Positions 33,675-42,927 are shown, numbered from the stretch's first letter. The stretch is DNA of 64,000 nt from Citricoccus sp. K5 (GCF_902506195.1 NZ_LR732817.1:513147-577146), one strand, 5' to 3'. Translations and numbers: made by a program. The notes: a model not told the origin generated them from the sequence alone.

Positions 33675-36540
33675 GTTCAAAGCGCCGACTTCCGCGGACG
33701 TCAACGCAACACTTCTGAAGGTTCCGACTCTTCAACTTCGTCGAGTGTTCTACGAAGGTCTGCTAAACCCCCTTTGGGTCAAGCCGCTGTGCGAGGCCGG
33801 CGCGTTCTCATCGCCACCTGAGCCACAGGCGACCGACGACGGCTACGTACGCGACGTCTACTGGCCCGAGCTCTCTTACTTGAGCCGAGTTGCCTCCGTG
33901 GTTCCGGCTGATGTCGTGGACGTGCTGCTTCGCCTCAAAAACAGTAACAACGCGTGGGTGCGGCGAGCGGTCTTCGAGATCGGCGTGAAAATCCCGGCCA
34001 ATGAGGGCAAACGACTTCGACCTCTATTAGAGGCCTGGAAGACGACGGGTTTTAGCTGGCGGACTGATCCGGGCGAGCTTGTTTCATTCGCGATCACGCT
34101 TCTCGAGGGTGGGGAATCGAAGACCGGGCGTTGGCTTACCAACCTGCTCTTCGAGCCGCGGGCGCCGAAGACAGAGGGCCCCTTGAAGAAGCCGCACGTG
34201 GAGCTGGAGGAGTACTGGTACCAAAAGGGGCTGCCGAGGGTGTTGCCGGCGCTCGGGGACGATGCCCTCAAAGCAGCCACGGGTTGGCTCGCGAAGTATG
34301 CACAGTTTGCTGGTCACTCAGGCAAGGGGCATGACTTCAGCGGCATGATCCGACCATCAATCCGAGAACGCCGTGATGGCCATCCGGATATTGAACATGC
34401 GCTCGTCGACGCTGTGCGTGACCTTGCCGTTCCAGCGATGTTGAGTGATCCGGAAGCCACGCTGGAGATACTTCTGCGTCCCGGAGTGCAACTCGTACGA
34501 AAGATAGGTTTGTTTGCGGTTGGCGAGGCGCTTCGTCAACGTGTTGAAGAGGGCAATGTCGCGACGTACCTGTCTGGAGTGGCCGAGCGACTCCTCGGCG
34601 ATACCGGGTCCGACAACGAATACCTGAGAGTCGAGTACGCCGAGTTGGCACAGGCAGTGGCAAAGGTTGAACCCCAAGCGCTGAATGTCATCAACGAGTT
34701 CATTGCCGCTGCCTACGAAGAAGACCTCAGGTGGATGAGAGAGCGGCTGACCGAGGAGGACGCCGCAGGAGACGATTCTGAAGCGCAGATCGTCGAACGA
34801 GCCGACCGATACAAGCATCACTGGCTGTCGACAATAGGCGCGGAGGCACTTCCGCCACAGTTGCGTGACGCCTTGTCGTCATTGAATGACAGATTCGGTT
34901 TGATTGGGGATGCACTTACTCCGTTAGGTATGGTCACGAGCTGGACGGGCCCGAATCCCTACCTGAGCCAGAACGAGATGGCGGTGGTTAGTCCGCAAGA
35001 GCTCGTTGCTCAGCTGTCTAGTTGGCATGACACTGGAGATGGCTGGGGCCCAGAGCCATCTCACGAAGGCCAAGGTAGAGAGTTGTCTGCACTTCTCACC
35101 ACGAATCCGCTCGCTCTCTCGGGAGTGAATGACCTCATGCTCCAACTGAGGCCGACGTACCTTCGGGCGATCGTCCGAGGATGGGCGGCAGCGCTCAAGG
35201 CAGACCTGGAGCTCGACTGGATGCAGGTCGCCAATCTGATTCGGGACGTCCTCGAGCACGAGAATGAGTCGTCTTTTCCAGTTGAGGGGAGAGACTTCGA
35301 CGATGACAAGGACTTCCGCGGAGCTAAACGTGCCGCCGTTGGACTGCTCGTCGAATTGGTAAAGGTGCGTAAGGGCGTAACGATTCCCACCGAATCCGTG
35401 CGTAAGTTCGCAGAGCTGCTCATCGAGCAAGCAGAGGATGACGAAGCGTGGGCGGAATACGACTCCTACGAGCGGGGCGAGGATACTGGGGACCCGCTCA
35501 CCATGTCACTCAACTGGCAGTGGCCTGAACGGCTTCGTGGCCTCTTTCACCTCGCCCTGCGCAAAGAAGACTCCCCGTGGAAGAAAGACGCGTTCTCAGT
35601 GCTAGAGGTGGAGTTGGACCGTCCGGATGAGCATGGCGCGGGTCGTGCTGTGCTAGGAGAGAATCTCGGTCGAATGTATAACCACGCATTCGAATGGTTG
35701 ACTTCGCGCTCGAAAGAGTTCTTCGGATCTGTAGAGGGAATTATTGTTCCTCAACAGATTGCCCTCACGACGGCCATGGCAATGCACCACTACCACCGAG
35801 ATCTGTACGACCTGCTGGCCCCGTCACTGGCCGCAGCGATCGAGATCGGGGACAACCTGGTGAGTGGATGGCGCACCGACTCGGACCCGCTCCAGCGCAT
35901 TGGGGAGTGGGCCACTAATGCGATCGTCTTCGGACACAAGACGATCGACGATCCAGTCGCAAATGCGTTCTTTACGAAAACGCCCGCGACCGTACGGGGC
36001 GAAGCAATCGGAAAGATTGCGTGGTCGTTTTTCCATGCAGAGAACGTTGATGATGTGATTCGCGATCGCTTTGCTAAGTTCCTTGACGACCGGATAGCTC
36101 ACGTGGCCGCCCACCCTGAGGACGGCGCGGAACTTACCGGCCTCCATTGGATCGCTAAGGGTGGCAAGTTCTCAACCGAGTGGTGGCTTCTTCGGCTGCG
36201 GCGAGCATTAGAGCTCAACCCAGACATTGCCACGGAGCGGCACATGATCGGCGCCGAACTTGGGAAAGCTTCGAGCGTCGACCCCGGGAATGCGCTAGCG
36301 GTGCTGCAGCTGCTCCTAGCAGGACGCGACGAAGACGGGATGGCTTCGTTCGATCTCACTCGACATGCGGTGCCAAGGGTGATATCAAACGCTCTACAGT
36401 CCGGGGATGACGACCTGCGACAAGAAGCTGATCGATACATGAACGAGCTTGGCGCGAAAGGCAATTTGGGTCTCGAAGCGGAGGTGCTCGCGATTCTCGA
36501 GCAGGAAGTCACGTTCCAATACCTTGACGAGGAGTCCTGA
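33664..36540 (+). CDS. Island gene B: large (958 aa) helical-repeat protein of unknown function
   Basis: 958 residues (957 if ATG 33667 is used instead of GTG 33664). No signal peptide, membrane helix, Walker A or nuclease motif was seen. The sequence is a long series of amphipathic helices with conserved-looking Leu/Trp/Arg spacing, suggesting an alpha-solenoid (HEAT-like) fold. A region around residues 610-680 (LNWQWPERLRGLFHLALRKE ... GAGRAVLGENLGRMY) resembles the C-terminal solenoid of large defence-associated NTPase or SIR2 proteins, by memory only. It overlaps gene A by 11 bp. Lower GC than neighbours (one counted line, 34501-34560, is 31/60). Possible role: sensor or scaffold working with gene A. 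Function not assigned. Confidence 0.75.
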   Translation: MMNKFKAPTSADVNATLLKVPTLQLRRVFYEGLLNPLWVKPLCEAGAFSSPPEPQATDDGYVRDVYWPELSYLSRVASVVPADVVDVLLRLKNSNNAWVRRAVFEIGVKIPANEGKRLRPLLEAWKTTGFSWRTDPGELVSFAITLLEGGESKTGRWLTNLLFEPRAPKTEGPLKKPHVELEEYWYQKGLPRVLPALGDDALKAATGWLAKYAQFAGHSGKGHDFSGMIRPSIRERRDGHPDIEHALVDAVRDLAVPAMLSDPEATLEILLRPGVQLVRKIGLFAVGEALRQRVEEGNVATYLSGVAERLLGDTGSDNEYLRVEYAELAQAVAKVEPQALNVINEFIAAAYEEDLRWMRERLTEEDAAGDDSEAQIVERADRYKHHWLSTIGAEALPPQLRDALSSLNDRFGLIGDALTPLGMVTSWTGPNPYLSQNEMAVVSPQELVAQLSSWHDTGDGWGPEPSHEGQGRELSALLTTNPLALSGVNDLMLQLRPTYLRAIVRGWAAALKADLELDWMQVANLIRDVLEHENESSFPVEGRDFDDDKDFRGAKRAAVGLLVELVKVRKGVTIPTESVRKFAELLIEQAEDDEAWAEYDSYERGEDTGDPLTMSLNWQWPERLRGLFHLALRKEDSPWKKDAFSVLEVELDRPDEHGAGRAVLGENLGRMYNHAFEWLTSRSKEFFGSVEGIIVPQQIALTTAMAMHHYHRDLYDLLAPSLAAAIEIGDNLVSGWRTDSDPLQRIGEWATNAIVFGHKTIDDPVANAFFTKTPATVRGEAIGKIAWSFFHAENVDDVIRDRFAKFLDDRIAHVAAHPEDGAELTGLHWIAKGGKFSTEWWLLRLRRALELNPDIATERHMIGAELGKASSVDPGNALAVLQLLLAGRDEDGMASFDLTRHAVPRVISNALQSGDDDLRQEADRYMNELGAKGNLGLEAEVLAILEQEVTFQYLDEES

Positions 36541-36828
36541 CCAGCGGACCGGTCCGCGGAAACACCGAGATAGGGTTCGAGTCCTAGGCCTTCCTGTATG
36601 GGGATCCTGTTGCGGGACGGATTGGCAGTTCAGGCGAACGTCCTATCCAGTATTCTCCCGGCGTCATGGTTTCCAATGAAGGTGATTGTTGTCGTCAACC
36701 GAAGCGTTGCCTTTGGTCAACACCAGCACGAACATCGGCCACCACGGCGTTCATGACAGGTCCATCGCCGTCGGCAGACTGGTGGCGGAATGCCCCTCAC
36801 GCAGGGCTGAATATCCCGATGTGCCAGC
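36541..36828. other. Right flank of the low-GC island
   Basis: 288 bp without a supportable gene. It begins with a 14-bp palindrome GCGGACCGGTCCGC (36544-36557) 3 bp after the gene B stop, a possible terminator. A T-arm-like string GGTTCGAGTCC lies at 36574-36584, but no tRNA folds around it. GC rises again towards tatD. Confidence 0.4.
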
Positions 36829-37857
36829 ATGGAGGACATGGCCTCCGAAACACCCACACCGTCCGCCGAAGCCGAGAGCACCGTCCCTGAGGCGTACCGG
36901 CCGGCCCCGGCCGCCGACGAGGCCGCCGGCCGATCCGGCGACCCGGCTACCGACGCGGGCGAGACGAACGTCTCGGGAGATGGCCGTCGTCGTGAACCGA
37001 CGGAGGAGAAGTCCAAGCGCCAGCGTCGGCTGGAGTATCCGCCGGCGCCCGAGCCGCTGGGGGTGTCCGTGGTGGACAACCACACCCACCTGGACTTCCG
37101 TGACGGCCTGATTTCTGTGGACGTGCACCAGGCGATGGACGCCGCGGCCGCCGTCGGGGTCGCCGGGGCCATCCAGGTGGGCTGTGACGTGGAGTCGGCG
37201 CGCTTCACCATCGAGGCCATCGAGGCCGAGCCCCGGCTGCTGGGGGCCGTGGCCATCCACCCCAACGACGCCGCCCGGCTGGCCTCCCGCGGCCACCTGG
37301 ACGCCGCGCTGGCAGAGATCGAGACGCTCGCGGCCCACCCCCGGGTGTGCGCAGTGGGGGAGACCGGCCTCGACTACTACCGCACGGGCCCCGAGGGGGT
37401 GGAGGACCAGCAGGAGGCGTTCCGCTGGCACCTGGACCTGGCGCACCGGTTGGGCAAGGCCGTGCAGATCCACGATCGGGACGCCCATGAGGACGTGGTC
37501 CGGATCCTCCTGGACACCCCGCAGCGCCCGGACCGGGTGGTGTTCCACTGCTTCTCCGGTGATGTGGACCTCGCCCGGATCTGCAACGAGCACGGCTGGT
37601 ACATGTCCTTCGCCGGCCCCGTGACCTTCAAGGCCAATGACGGCCTGCGCGCGGCGCTGGCCGAGGCCCGCGAGGACCTGCTCCTGGTGGAGACCGACGC
37701 TCCCTTCCTGACCCCGCACCCGTGGCGGGGCCGCCCCAACGCGCCCTACCTGGTGCCGCTCACCCTGCGCGGCATGGCGGAGACCCGCGGGCTGGAGGCG
37801 GACGCGCTGGCGGCGGCTGTGGCGAACAACACCCGGCGCGTCTACGGGGACTTCTGA
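36829..37857 (+). CDS. TatD family metal-dependent hydrolase (3'-5' DNA exonuclease type)
   Basis: 342 residues. TIM-barrel metallo-hydrolase; relatives are Mg2+-dependent 3'-5' exonucleases on single-stranded DNA. Metal ligands are all visible: DNHTHLD (HxH), Glu in GETGLDYY, His in QIHDRDAHEDV, His in FHCFSG and Asp in VETDAPFLTPHPWRGRPN. A polar, Arg/Glu-rich extension of about 75 residues precedes the barrel. Starts at 36829 and 36838 (both ATG) are possible; neither has a well-spaced ribosome-binding site. The order tatD-rpf-rsmA-ispE-ABC-F is conserved in Micrococcaceae. Confidence 0.92.
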   Translation: MEDMASETPTPSAEAESTVPEAYRPAPAADEAAGRSGDPATDAGETNVSGDGRRREPTEEKSKRQRRLEYPPAPEPLGVSVVDNHTHLDFRDGLISVDVHQAMDAAAAVGVAGAIQVGCDVESARFTIEAIEAEPRLLGAVAIHPNDAARLASRGHLDAALAEIETLAAHPRVCAVGETGLDYYRTGPEGVEDQQEAFRWHLDLAHRLGKAVQIHDRDAHEDVVRILLDTPQRPDRVVFHCFSGDVDLARICNEHGWYMSFAGPVTFKANDGLRAALAEAREDLLLVETDAPFLTPHPWRGRPNAPYLVPLTLRGMAETRGLEADALAAAVANNTRRVYGDF

Positions 37858-37934
37858 CCAGCGCTTTCGACTCCCCGTGGTAGCGCCGGACGGGTTCCGG
37901 ACACTCAGGCCACCGTGATCAGTTTGAGATATTT

Positions 37935-37951
37935 GTTATCTTGCCGTTATC
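37935..37951 (+). promoter_or_regulatory. MtrA-like direct repeat upstream of rpf
   Basis: GTTATC occurs at 37935-37940 and 37946-37951, an 11-bp period (one helical turn) typical of OmpR/PhoB-family response regulators. MtrA controls rpf genes in other Actinobacteria and binds GTTAC-type direct repeats. A third, weaker unit (GTTGTC) starts near 37952. Confidence 0.4.
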
Positions 37952-38014
37952 GTTGTCCCTCAATTGGCCGGATCGGGCCGTTCAGTATGCCTGCGCCATC
38001 GGCCCTGAAGCCCC

Positions 38015-39064
38015 GTGACCGGAGATGACAACGTCTGGACGTACATGGCACGAGTGATGAAGGGCCGCCTGGCCAAGGTGATCGCCCAAGTAGCAGCCCT
38101 GGCCCTGGTGGTCGGCGGACTGGTGGCCTTCGTGGCCACCCAGCGCGGAGCCGAGGTCACCGCCTCGGAGCAGACCGCCAGCCAGGTCTCCGCCGGAGAC
38201 GCCGGTCAGGACGGGACGGCGCCGGGCGAAGGCCTCGGCGAATCCGTCCTCCAGCTGGAGCGCGCATCCCAGGTGACCGTGGACCTGCCGAAGGTGCTCA
38301 CCGTGACCGCCGGCGGGGAGACCACGAGCTTCGCCACCCAGGCAGCCACCATCGAACAGGCGCTGCGGGAGAACGAGGTGTCCTTCGATGAGGACGACCA
38401 GGTCTCGCCGGCCCTGGACACCGAGATCACCCAGGACGTGGACGTGACCGTCCAGCGGGTGGACACCGGCACCGAGACCACCTCCGAGGAGGTGCCGTTC
38501 GAGACCATCGAGGTCGAGGACGAGGACCTGGCCGAGGGCAAGACCTCTGTCCTGGCCGCCGGCACCCCTGGCGAGAAGACCACCACCTGGACCGTCACCA
38601 CCGTGGACGGTGAGGAGACCGACCGCGAGGCGACGTCCACTGAGACCGTGCGCGAACCGGCCGAGCGTCGCATCGCCGTCGGGACCAAGAAACCGGAGCC
38701 GACCCCCTCCTCCGCCAGCTCGTCCACGGACTCCGCCGATTCGTCTGAGTCGTCCGGAACCTCGTCTTCATCTGAGTCGTCCGAAACCTCGTCCGCCTCG
38801 CAGGCCAGCGCCCCGGCGTCCGGCGTGTGGCAGTCCCTGGCCGAGTGCGAGTCCGGCGGCAACTGGTCCATCAACACCGGCAACGGCTACTACGGCGGCT
38901 TGCAGTTCTCGGCCTCCTCGTGGGCCGGTGCCGGCGGCACCCAGTATGCGCCTCTGCCGCACCAGGCCACGCCGGCCGAGCAGATCGCCACCGCCGAGAA
39001 GCTGCGGGCCAACGGCGGCTGGGGACACTGGCCGCACTGCTCCGCTCAGCTCGGCCTGCGCTGA
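38015..39064 (+). CDS. Resuscitation-promoting factor (RpfB-like: DUF348, G5, Rpf domains)
   Basis: 349 residues. Secreted or membrane-anchored muralytic enzyme that restarts growth of dormant cells. One N-terminal helix (about 20-42), a DUF348 ubiquitin-like domain (about 87-140), a G5-type region (about 165-230, ending RIAVGTKK), a Ser/Glu-rich linker, and the C-terminal lysozyme-like Rpf domain (about 265-345) with the catalytic Glu in LAECESGGNWSINTGNGYYGGLQF. RpfB usually has several DUF348 copies; only one is clear here. Start GTG 38015; ATG 38045 is an alternative. GTTATC repeats upstream suggest MtrA-like control. A terminator follows. Confidence 0.92.
   Translation: MTGDDNVWTYMARVMKGRLAKVIAQVAALALVVGGLVAFVATQRGAEVTASEQTASQVSAGDAGQDGTAPGEGLGESVLQLERASQVTVDLPKVLTVTAGGETTSFATQAATIEQALRENEVSFDEDDQVSPALDTEITQDVDVTVQRVDTGTETTSEEVPFETIEVEDEDLAEGKTSVLAAGTPGEKTTTWTVTTVDGEETDREATSTETVREPAERRIAVGTKKPEPTPSSASSSTDSADSSESSGTSSSSESSETSSASQASAPASGVWQSLAECESGGNWSINTGNGYYGGLQFSASSWAGAGGTQYAPLPHQATPAEQIATAEKLRANGGWGHWPHCSAQLGLR
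38744..38797 (+). repeat. 27-bp tandem repeat in the Rpf linker
   Basis: Two adjacent copies, 38744-38770 and 38771-38797, differ at one position within their first 23 bases and again in the last four. They encode the Ser/Glu linker between the G5 and Rpf domains, whose length may therefore vary between strains. Confidence 0.7.
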
Positions 39065-39112
39065 GCGACTGAAGCGCACCGCTGCACCAGCATCAGCAGC
39101 ACGCCGTTATCC

Positions 39113-39140
39113 CCAAGGGCCCGCCTCGGCGGGCCCTTGG
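39113..39140 (+). terminator. Intrinsic terminator after rpf
   Basis: CCAAGGGCCCGC pairs perfectly with GCGGGCCCTTGG around a four-base loop CTCG, followed by TGTCTCTTCC. It lies 49 bp after the rpf stop and ends 16 bp before the rsmA -10 box. Confidence 0.85.
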
Positions 39141-39155
39141 TGTCTCTTCCCCACG

Positions 39156-39161
39156 TAGGAT
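39156..39161 (+). promoter_or_regulatory. -10 box (TAGGAT) of rsmA
   Basis: TAGGAT lies 7 nt before GTG 39169. It overlaps the ATG at 39160, which is therefore probably not the start. Confidence 0.45.
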
Positions 39162-39168
39162 GGAACGC

Positions 39169-40089
39169 GTGACCGCACCCGACGCCCCCCTGCTTTCCGC
39201 TGCCGACATCCGGCGCCTGGCCTCGGAACTGGACCTGCGGCCCACCAAGACCCTGGGGCAGAACTTCGTGATCGATCCCAACACCATCCGGCGGATCACG
39301 GCCGTCTCCGGCACGGGTGCCGGCGAGCACGCCCTCGAGGTCGGCCCCGGCCTGGGGTCGCTGACCCTCGGGCTGTTGGACGCCGCCGAGGCCGTCACCG
39401 CCGTGGAGATCGACCCCGTTCCGGCCGGCCGGCTGGCCCGCACCGCCGAGGAGTTCCGGCCCGGGGCGGGTCAACGCCTGGCCGTGGTACTGGCCGACGC
39501 CATGCACGTCTCGGCCGCAGAGCTCGAGGCCGCCCGCCCCGCGGCGACCTCCGGCCCGCCCACCGCCTTGGTCGCGAACCTGCCCTACAACGTGGCCGTG
39601 CCCGTGCTGCTGCACCTGCTGGCCGAGTTGCCCTCGTTGGAGCACGGCTTGGTCATGGTGCAGGAGGAAGTCGCGGACCGGCTCGCCGCCGGCCCGGGGT
39701 CCAAGACGTACGGGGTGCCCTCCGCGAAGGCCGCCTGGTACGCCTCCGTCCGCAAGGCCGGCACCATCGGCAAGAACGTGTTCTGGCCGGCCCCCAAGAT
39801 CCAGTCCGGGCTCGTGGCCTTCACCCGGCGCCAACCGCCCGAGACCACGGCCAGCCGCCAGGAGGTCTTCGCCGTGGTAGACGCCGCCTTCGCCCAGCGC
39901 CGCAAGACCCTGCGGGCCGCCCTGTCCGGCTGGGCCGGCTCGCCCACCGCGGCCGAGGCCACCCTGCGGGCCGCCGGAGTCGACCCCCGTGCCCGCGGTG
40001 AGGTGCTCGGCATCGAGGACTTCGCCCGCATCGCCGCCCACCGGGTGGACGGCGCCGCCGAGACCCCCACTGAAGGAGCCGGCCTGTGA
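39169..40089 (+). CDS. rsmA: 16S rRNA dimethyladenosine transferase (KsgA/RsmA)
   Basis: 306 residues. SAM-dependent dimethylation of two adjacent adenosines (A1518/A1519, E. coli numbering) in the 3' hairpin of 16S rRNA. Motifs: [16 protein letters not shown] loop [12 protein letters not shown], acidic VEID, and catalytic ANLPYN; the C-terminal helical domain carries [18 protein letters not shown] 39169 is chosen from the leaderless -10; ATG 39160 is in frame. The stop overlaps the ispE start as GTGA, giving an operon rsmA-ispE-ABC-F. Confidence 0.95.
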   Translation: MTAPDAPLLSAADIRRLASELDLRPTKTLGQNFVIDPNTIRRITAVSGTGAGEHALEVGPGLGSLTLGLLDAAEAVTAVEIDPVPAGRLARTAEEFRPGAGQRLAVVLADAMHVSAAELEAARPAATSGPPTALVANLPYNVAVPVLLHLLAELPSLEHGLVMVQEEVADRLAAGPGSKTYGVPSAKAAWYASVRKAGTIGKNVFWPAPKIQSGLVAFTRRQPPETTASRQEVFAVVDAAFAQRRKTLRAALSGWAGSPTAAEATLRAAGVDPRARGEVLGIEDFARIAAHRVDGAAETPTEGAGL

Positions 40090-41054
40090 GCCTTCCTGCC
40101 CCCTCGACCACCCGGCTTTTCAGCCACGCGACGGCGCAGGCCCCCGGCAAGGTCAACCTCTCCCTGCGCGTCGGCACCCCGCGAGCGGACGGCTACCACC
40201 CGGTGGCAAGCGTCTACCTCGCGGTCTCGATGCTGGAGGAGGTGACGGCCACCCCGCGCCAGGACGGCGAGATCACGGTGACCCTCTCCGAGCAGTCCAG
40301 TGCCTTCGTGGATCCGGACGCCATCCCCGTGGACTCCTCGAACCTGGCCGCCCGGGCCGCGCTGCGCCTGCGAGAGCACCTGGGCCGGGATCCGCAGACC
40401 CACGGCGTGCACCTGGAGATCACCAAGCAGGTCCCGGTGGCCGGCGGCATGGGCGGGGGGTCCGCGGATGCCGCCGCCGCCCTGCTGGCCTGCGCCGCCC
40501 TGTGGGACGCCGGCCTGTCCCGGCAGGCCCTGGCCGAGATCGCCGCGCCGTTGGGCGCGGACGTGCCCTTCGCCGTGATGGGCGGGGCCGCCGTCGGGCT
40601 CGGGGTGGGCGACGAGCTCACGCCCCTGCTGGCCCGCCACCCGGTGCACCTGGTCCTGGTGCCCGCCACCACCGGACTCTCCACGCCGCAGGTCTATGGG
40701 CTGTTGGACCAGCTGCGCGAGGAGGGCGGGCTGCCGATGCCCGAGGCGGACCCCGAGGTGGACCCCCACCTCGTCCAGGCGCTGACCTCCGGTGACGCCG
40801 AGGAGCTGGCCCTGCTGCTGGCCAATGACCTGCAGGTCCCCGCCGCCACCCTGGTGCCCGAGCTCTCGGAGATGCTGGACGTCGGGCTCGAGGAGGGGGC
40901 CCTGGCCGGCCAGGTCTCCGGCTCGGGGCCGACCGTGATGTTCCTGGCCCGCAGCGCGGAGGAGAGCTTCCAGCTGGCCGCCCGCATCGAGGACCGCACC
41001 GGGGTGGCCGCCGTGGCCGTCCACGGACCGGTCCACGGGGCTAGAGTGCTGTAA
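40086..41054 (+). CDS. ispE: 4-diphosphocytidyl-2-C-methyl-D-erythritol kinase
   Basis: 322 residues. GHMP kinase that phosphorylates CDP-ME in the non-mevalonate isoprenoid pathway. [12 protein letters not shown] (N-terminal substrate motif), the ATP loop [39 protein letters not shown] and the C-terminal [12 protein letters not shown] are all family signatures. Start GTG overlaps the rsmA stop by 4 bp; the ABC-F gene begins immediately after its stop. Confidence 0.96.
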   Translation: MSLPAPSTTRLFSHATAQAPGKVNLSLRVGTPRADGYHPVASVYLAVSMLEEVTATPRQDGEITVTLSEQSSAFVDPDAIPVDSSNLAARAALRLREHLGRDPQTHGVHLEITKQVPVAGGMGGGSADAAAALLACAALWDAGLSRQALAEIAAPLGADVPFAVMGGAAVGLGVGDELTPLLARHPVHLVLVPATTGLSTPQVYGLLDQLREEGGLPMPEADPEVDPHLVQALTSGDAEELALLLANDLQVPAATLVPELSEMLDVGLEEGALAGQVSGSGPTVMFLARSAEESFQLAARIEDRTGVAAVAVHGPVHGARVL

Positions 41055-42923
41055 ATGGCTCATCTGCTCGGCGCCGAGAACATCGGCATCTCCTTTGGCA
41101 CGCGTACCGTCCTCGACTCCGTCTCGATCGGTGTGGACGAGGGGGACCGGATCGGCCTCGTCGGCCGCAACGGTGACGGCAAGTCCACCCTGATGCGCAT
41201 CCTCGCCGGCCAGCAGGATCCCGACGACGGCCGGGTCACCCGCCGCGGCGGCACCACCTTGGGCGTCCTGGACCAGCGGGACGACCTGGACCCCGAGGAT
41301 ACGGTCCAGCACGCCGTGGTCGGCGATGTCCCGGACCATGTATGGGCCTCCGATGCGAAGGTCCGCGACGTCATGGGCGGCCTGCTCGGCGGCCTGGACT
41401 GGGGCCGCACCGTGGGCACCCTCTCCGGCGGCCAGCGCCGCCGCACCGCCCTGGCCCGGCTGCTCGCCGGCAGCGACGACCTGATCTTCCTGGACGAGCC
41501 CACCAACCACCTGGACGTGGAGGGCGTGGCCTGGCTGGCCGAACACCTCAAGACCCGCTGGCGCGCCACGGACGGCGGACTGCTCGTGGTCACCCACGAC
41601 CGCTGGTTCCTCGACGAGGTCTGCACGCGCACGTGGGAGGTCCATGACGCCACGGTGGAGCCCTTCGATGGCGGCTACGCGGCCTGGATGCTCGCCCGTG
41701 TGGAGCGGGACCGCGCCGCGTCCGTGATCGAGGGCAAGCGCCAGCAACTGGTGAAGAAGGAACTGGCCTGGCTGCGCCGCGGCGCCCCGGCCCGCACCGC
41801 CAAGCCCAAGTTCCGCATCGAGGCCGCCAATGCCGTCATCGCGGACGTCCCCGAGCCTCGGGACTCCGTCTCACTCTCCAAGATGGCCACGGCCCGGTTG
41901 GGCAAGGACGTGTTGGACCTGGAGGATGTCACCTACTCCGTCCCGGTGCCCGACGGCGGGGGGAGCCGAACGCTGTTCGACGACGTCACGCTGCGGCTGG
42001 CCCCCGGCGAGCGGGTGGGGATCGTGGGCGTCAACGGCGCCGGCAAGTCCACCCTCATGCGCCTGCTCGACGGCCAGCTCACCCCGGACTCCGGCCGGAT
42101 CCGCCGCGGCAAGACCGTGCAGACGGCCATCCTCACCCAGGACGTCACGGAACTCGACGAGGTGCGGCACCTGCGCGTGGCCGAGGTCATGGCCCAGGAA
42201 GGCAACTCGTTCCAGGTGGGCGGCAAGGACCTGTCTCCGGGGCAGCTGCTGGAACAGCTCGGCTTCGGCACCTCCCGCCAGTGGACGCCGGTGGCGGACC
42301 TCTCCGGCGGCGAACGCCGCCGGCTGCAGCTGCTGCGCCTGATGGTCGGCTCACCGAACGTGCTCATGCTGGACGAGCCGACCAACGACCTGGACACGGA
42401 CACCCTGGCCGCGGTGGAGGACATGCTGGACGGCTGGCCCGGCACCCTGGTGGTGGTGTCCCACGACCGGTACTTGCTCGAACGGGTCACCGACCATCAG
42501 CTGGCCCTGCTCGGCGACGGTCAGATCCGTGACCTGCCCGGGGGCGTGGAGCAGTACCTCCAGCTGCGTGCGGCCCAGGAGGCCGGCGGCACCGGTTTCG
42601 GCGGGACCGGCACCGGAGCGGGCGGTACGGGCGCTGACGGCTCCGGGGCAAGCGTCGGGAAAGCCGGTGAGGGAGTCGCCGGACAGGGCGGCGTCAGCGA
42701 GGCCGAGAAGCGGGCCGCCCGCAAGGAGGCCGCCAAACTGGAGAAGCAGCTGGCCCGGATGACCCAGGAGGAGGCTGCGCTGCACGAGCGGATGGCCACC
42801 TTCTCCGCGGCCGGCGACTTCGGCGCCCTGGCCGAGGCCAACGCCCAACTCCAGGACCTGCACCAGCGCAAGGACGAGGCCGAGATGGCCTGGCTCGAGG
42901 CCGGCGAGGTCGCCGAAGGCTAG
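41055..42923 (+). CDS. ABC-F family ATPase (Uup/EttA-like, translation-associated)
   Basis: 622 residues, two ABC domains and no membrane segment, so not a transporter. Domain 1: Walker A GRNGDGKST, signature LSGGQRRR, Walker B FLDEPTNHLDV. Domain 2: GVNGAGKST, LSGGERRR, MLDEPTNDLDT. A Gly/Thr-rich linker of about 45 residues near 510-555 leads to a charged C-terminal coiled coil (AEKRAARKEAAKLEKQLARM), the layout of Uup-like proteins. ABC-F proteins act on ribosomes, clearing stalls or antibiotics. Start ATG follows the ispE stop with no gap. Members of this locus are housekeeping; drug resistance cannot be claimed. Confidence 0.93.
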   Translation: MAHLLGAENIGISFGTRTVLDSVSIGVDEGDRIGLVGRNGDGKSTLMRILAGQQDPDDGRVTRRGGTTLGVLDQRDDLDPEDTVQHAVVGDVPDHVWASDAKVRDVMGGLLGGLDWGRTVGTLSGGQRRRTALARLLAGSDDLIFLDEPTNHLDVEGVAWLAEHLKTRWRATDGGLLVVTHDRWFLDEVCTRTWEVHDATVEPFDGGYAAWMLARVERDRAASVIEGKRQQLVKKELAWLRRGAPARTAKPKFRIEAANAVIADVPEPRDSVSLSKMATARLGKDVLDLEDVTYSVPVPDGGGSRTLFDDVTLRLAPGERVGIVGVNGAGKSTLMRLLDGQLTPDSGRIRRGKTVQTAILTQDVTELDEVRHLRVAEVMAQEGNSFQVGGKDLSPGQLLEQLGFGTSRQWTPVADLSGGERRRLQLLRLMVGSPNVLMLDEPTNDLDTDTLAAVEDMLDGWPGTLVVVSHDRYLLERVTDHQLALLGDGQIRDLPGGVEQYLQLRAAQEAGGTGFGGTGTGAGGTGADGSGASVGKAGEGVAGQGGVSEAEKRAARKEAAKLEKQLARMTQEEAALHERMATFSAAGDFGALAEANAQLQDLHQRKDEAEMAWLEAGEVAEG

Positions 42924-42927
42924 GCGC

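Noticed and set aside
36560-36600. tRNA gene suggested by GGTTCGAGTCC
   Set aside because: T-stem pairs poorly and no acceptor, D or anticodon arm can be built.
39585-41747. 720-codon minus-strand open frame opposite rsmA-ispE-ABC-F
   Set aside because: Antisense shadow of three secure genes.
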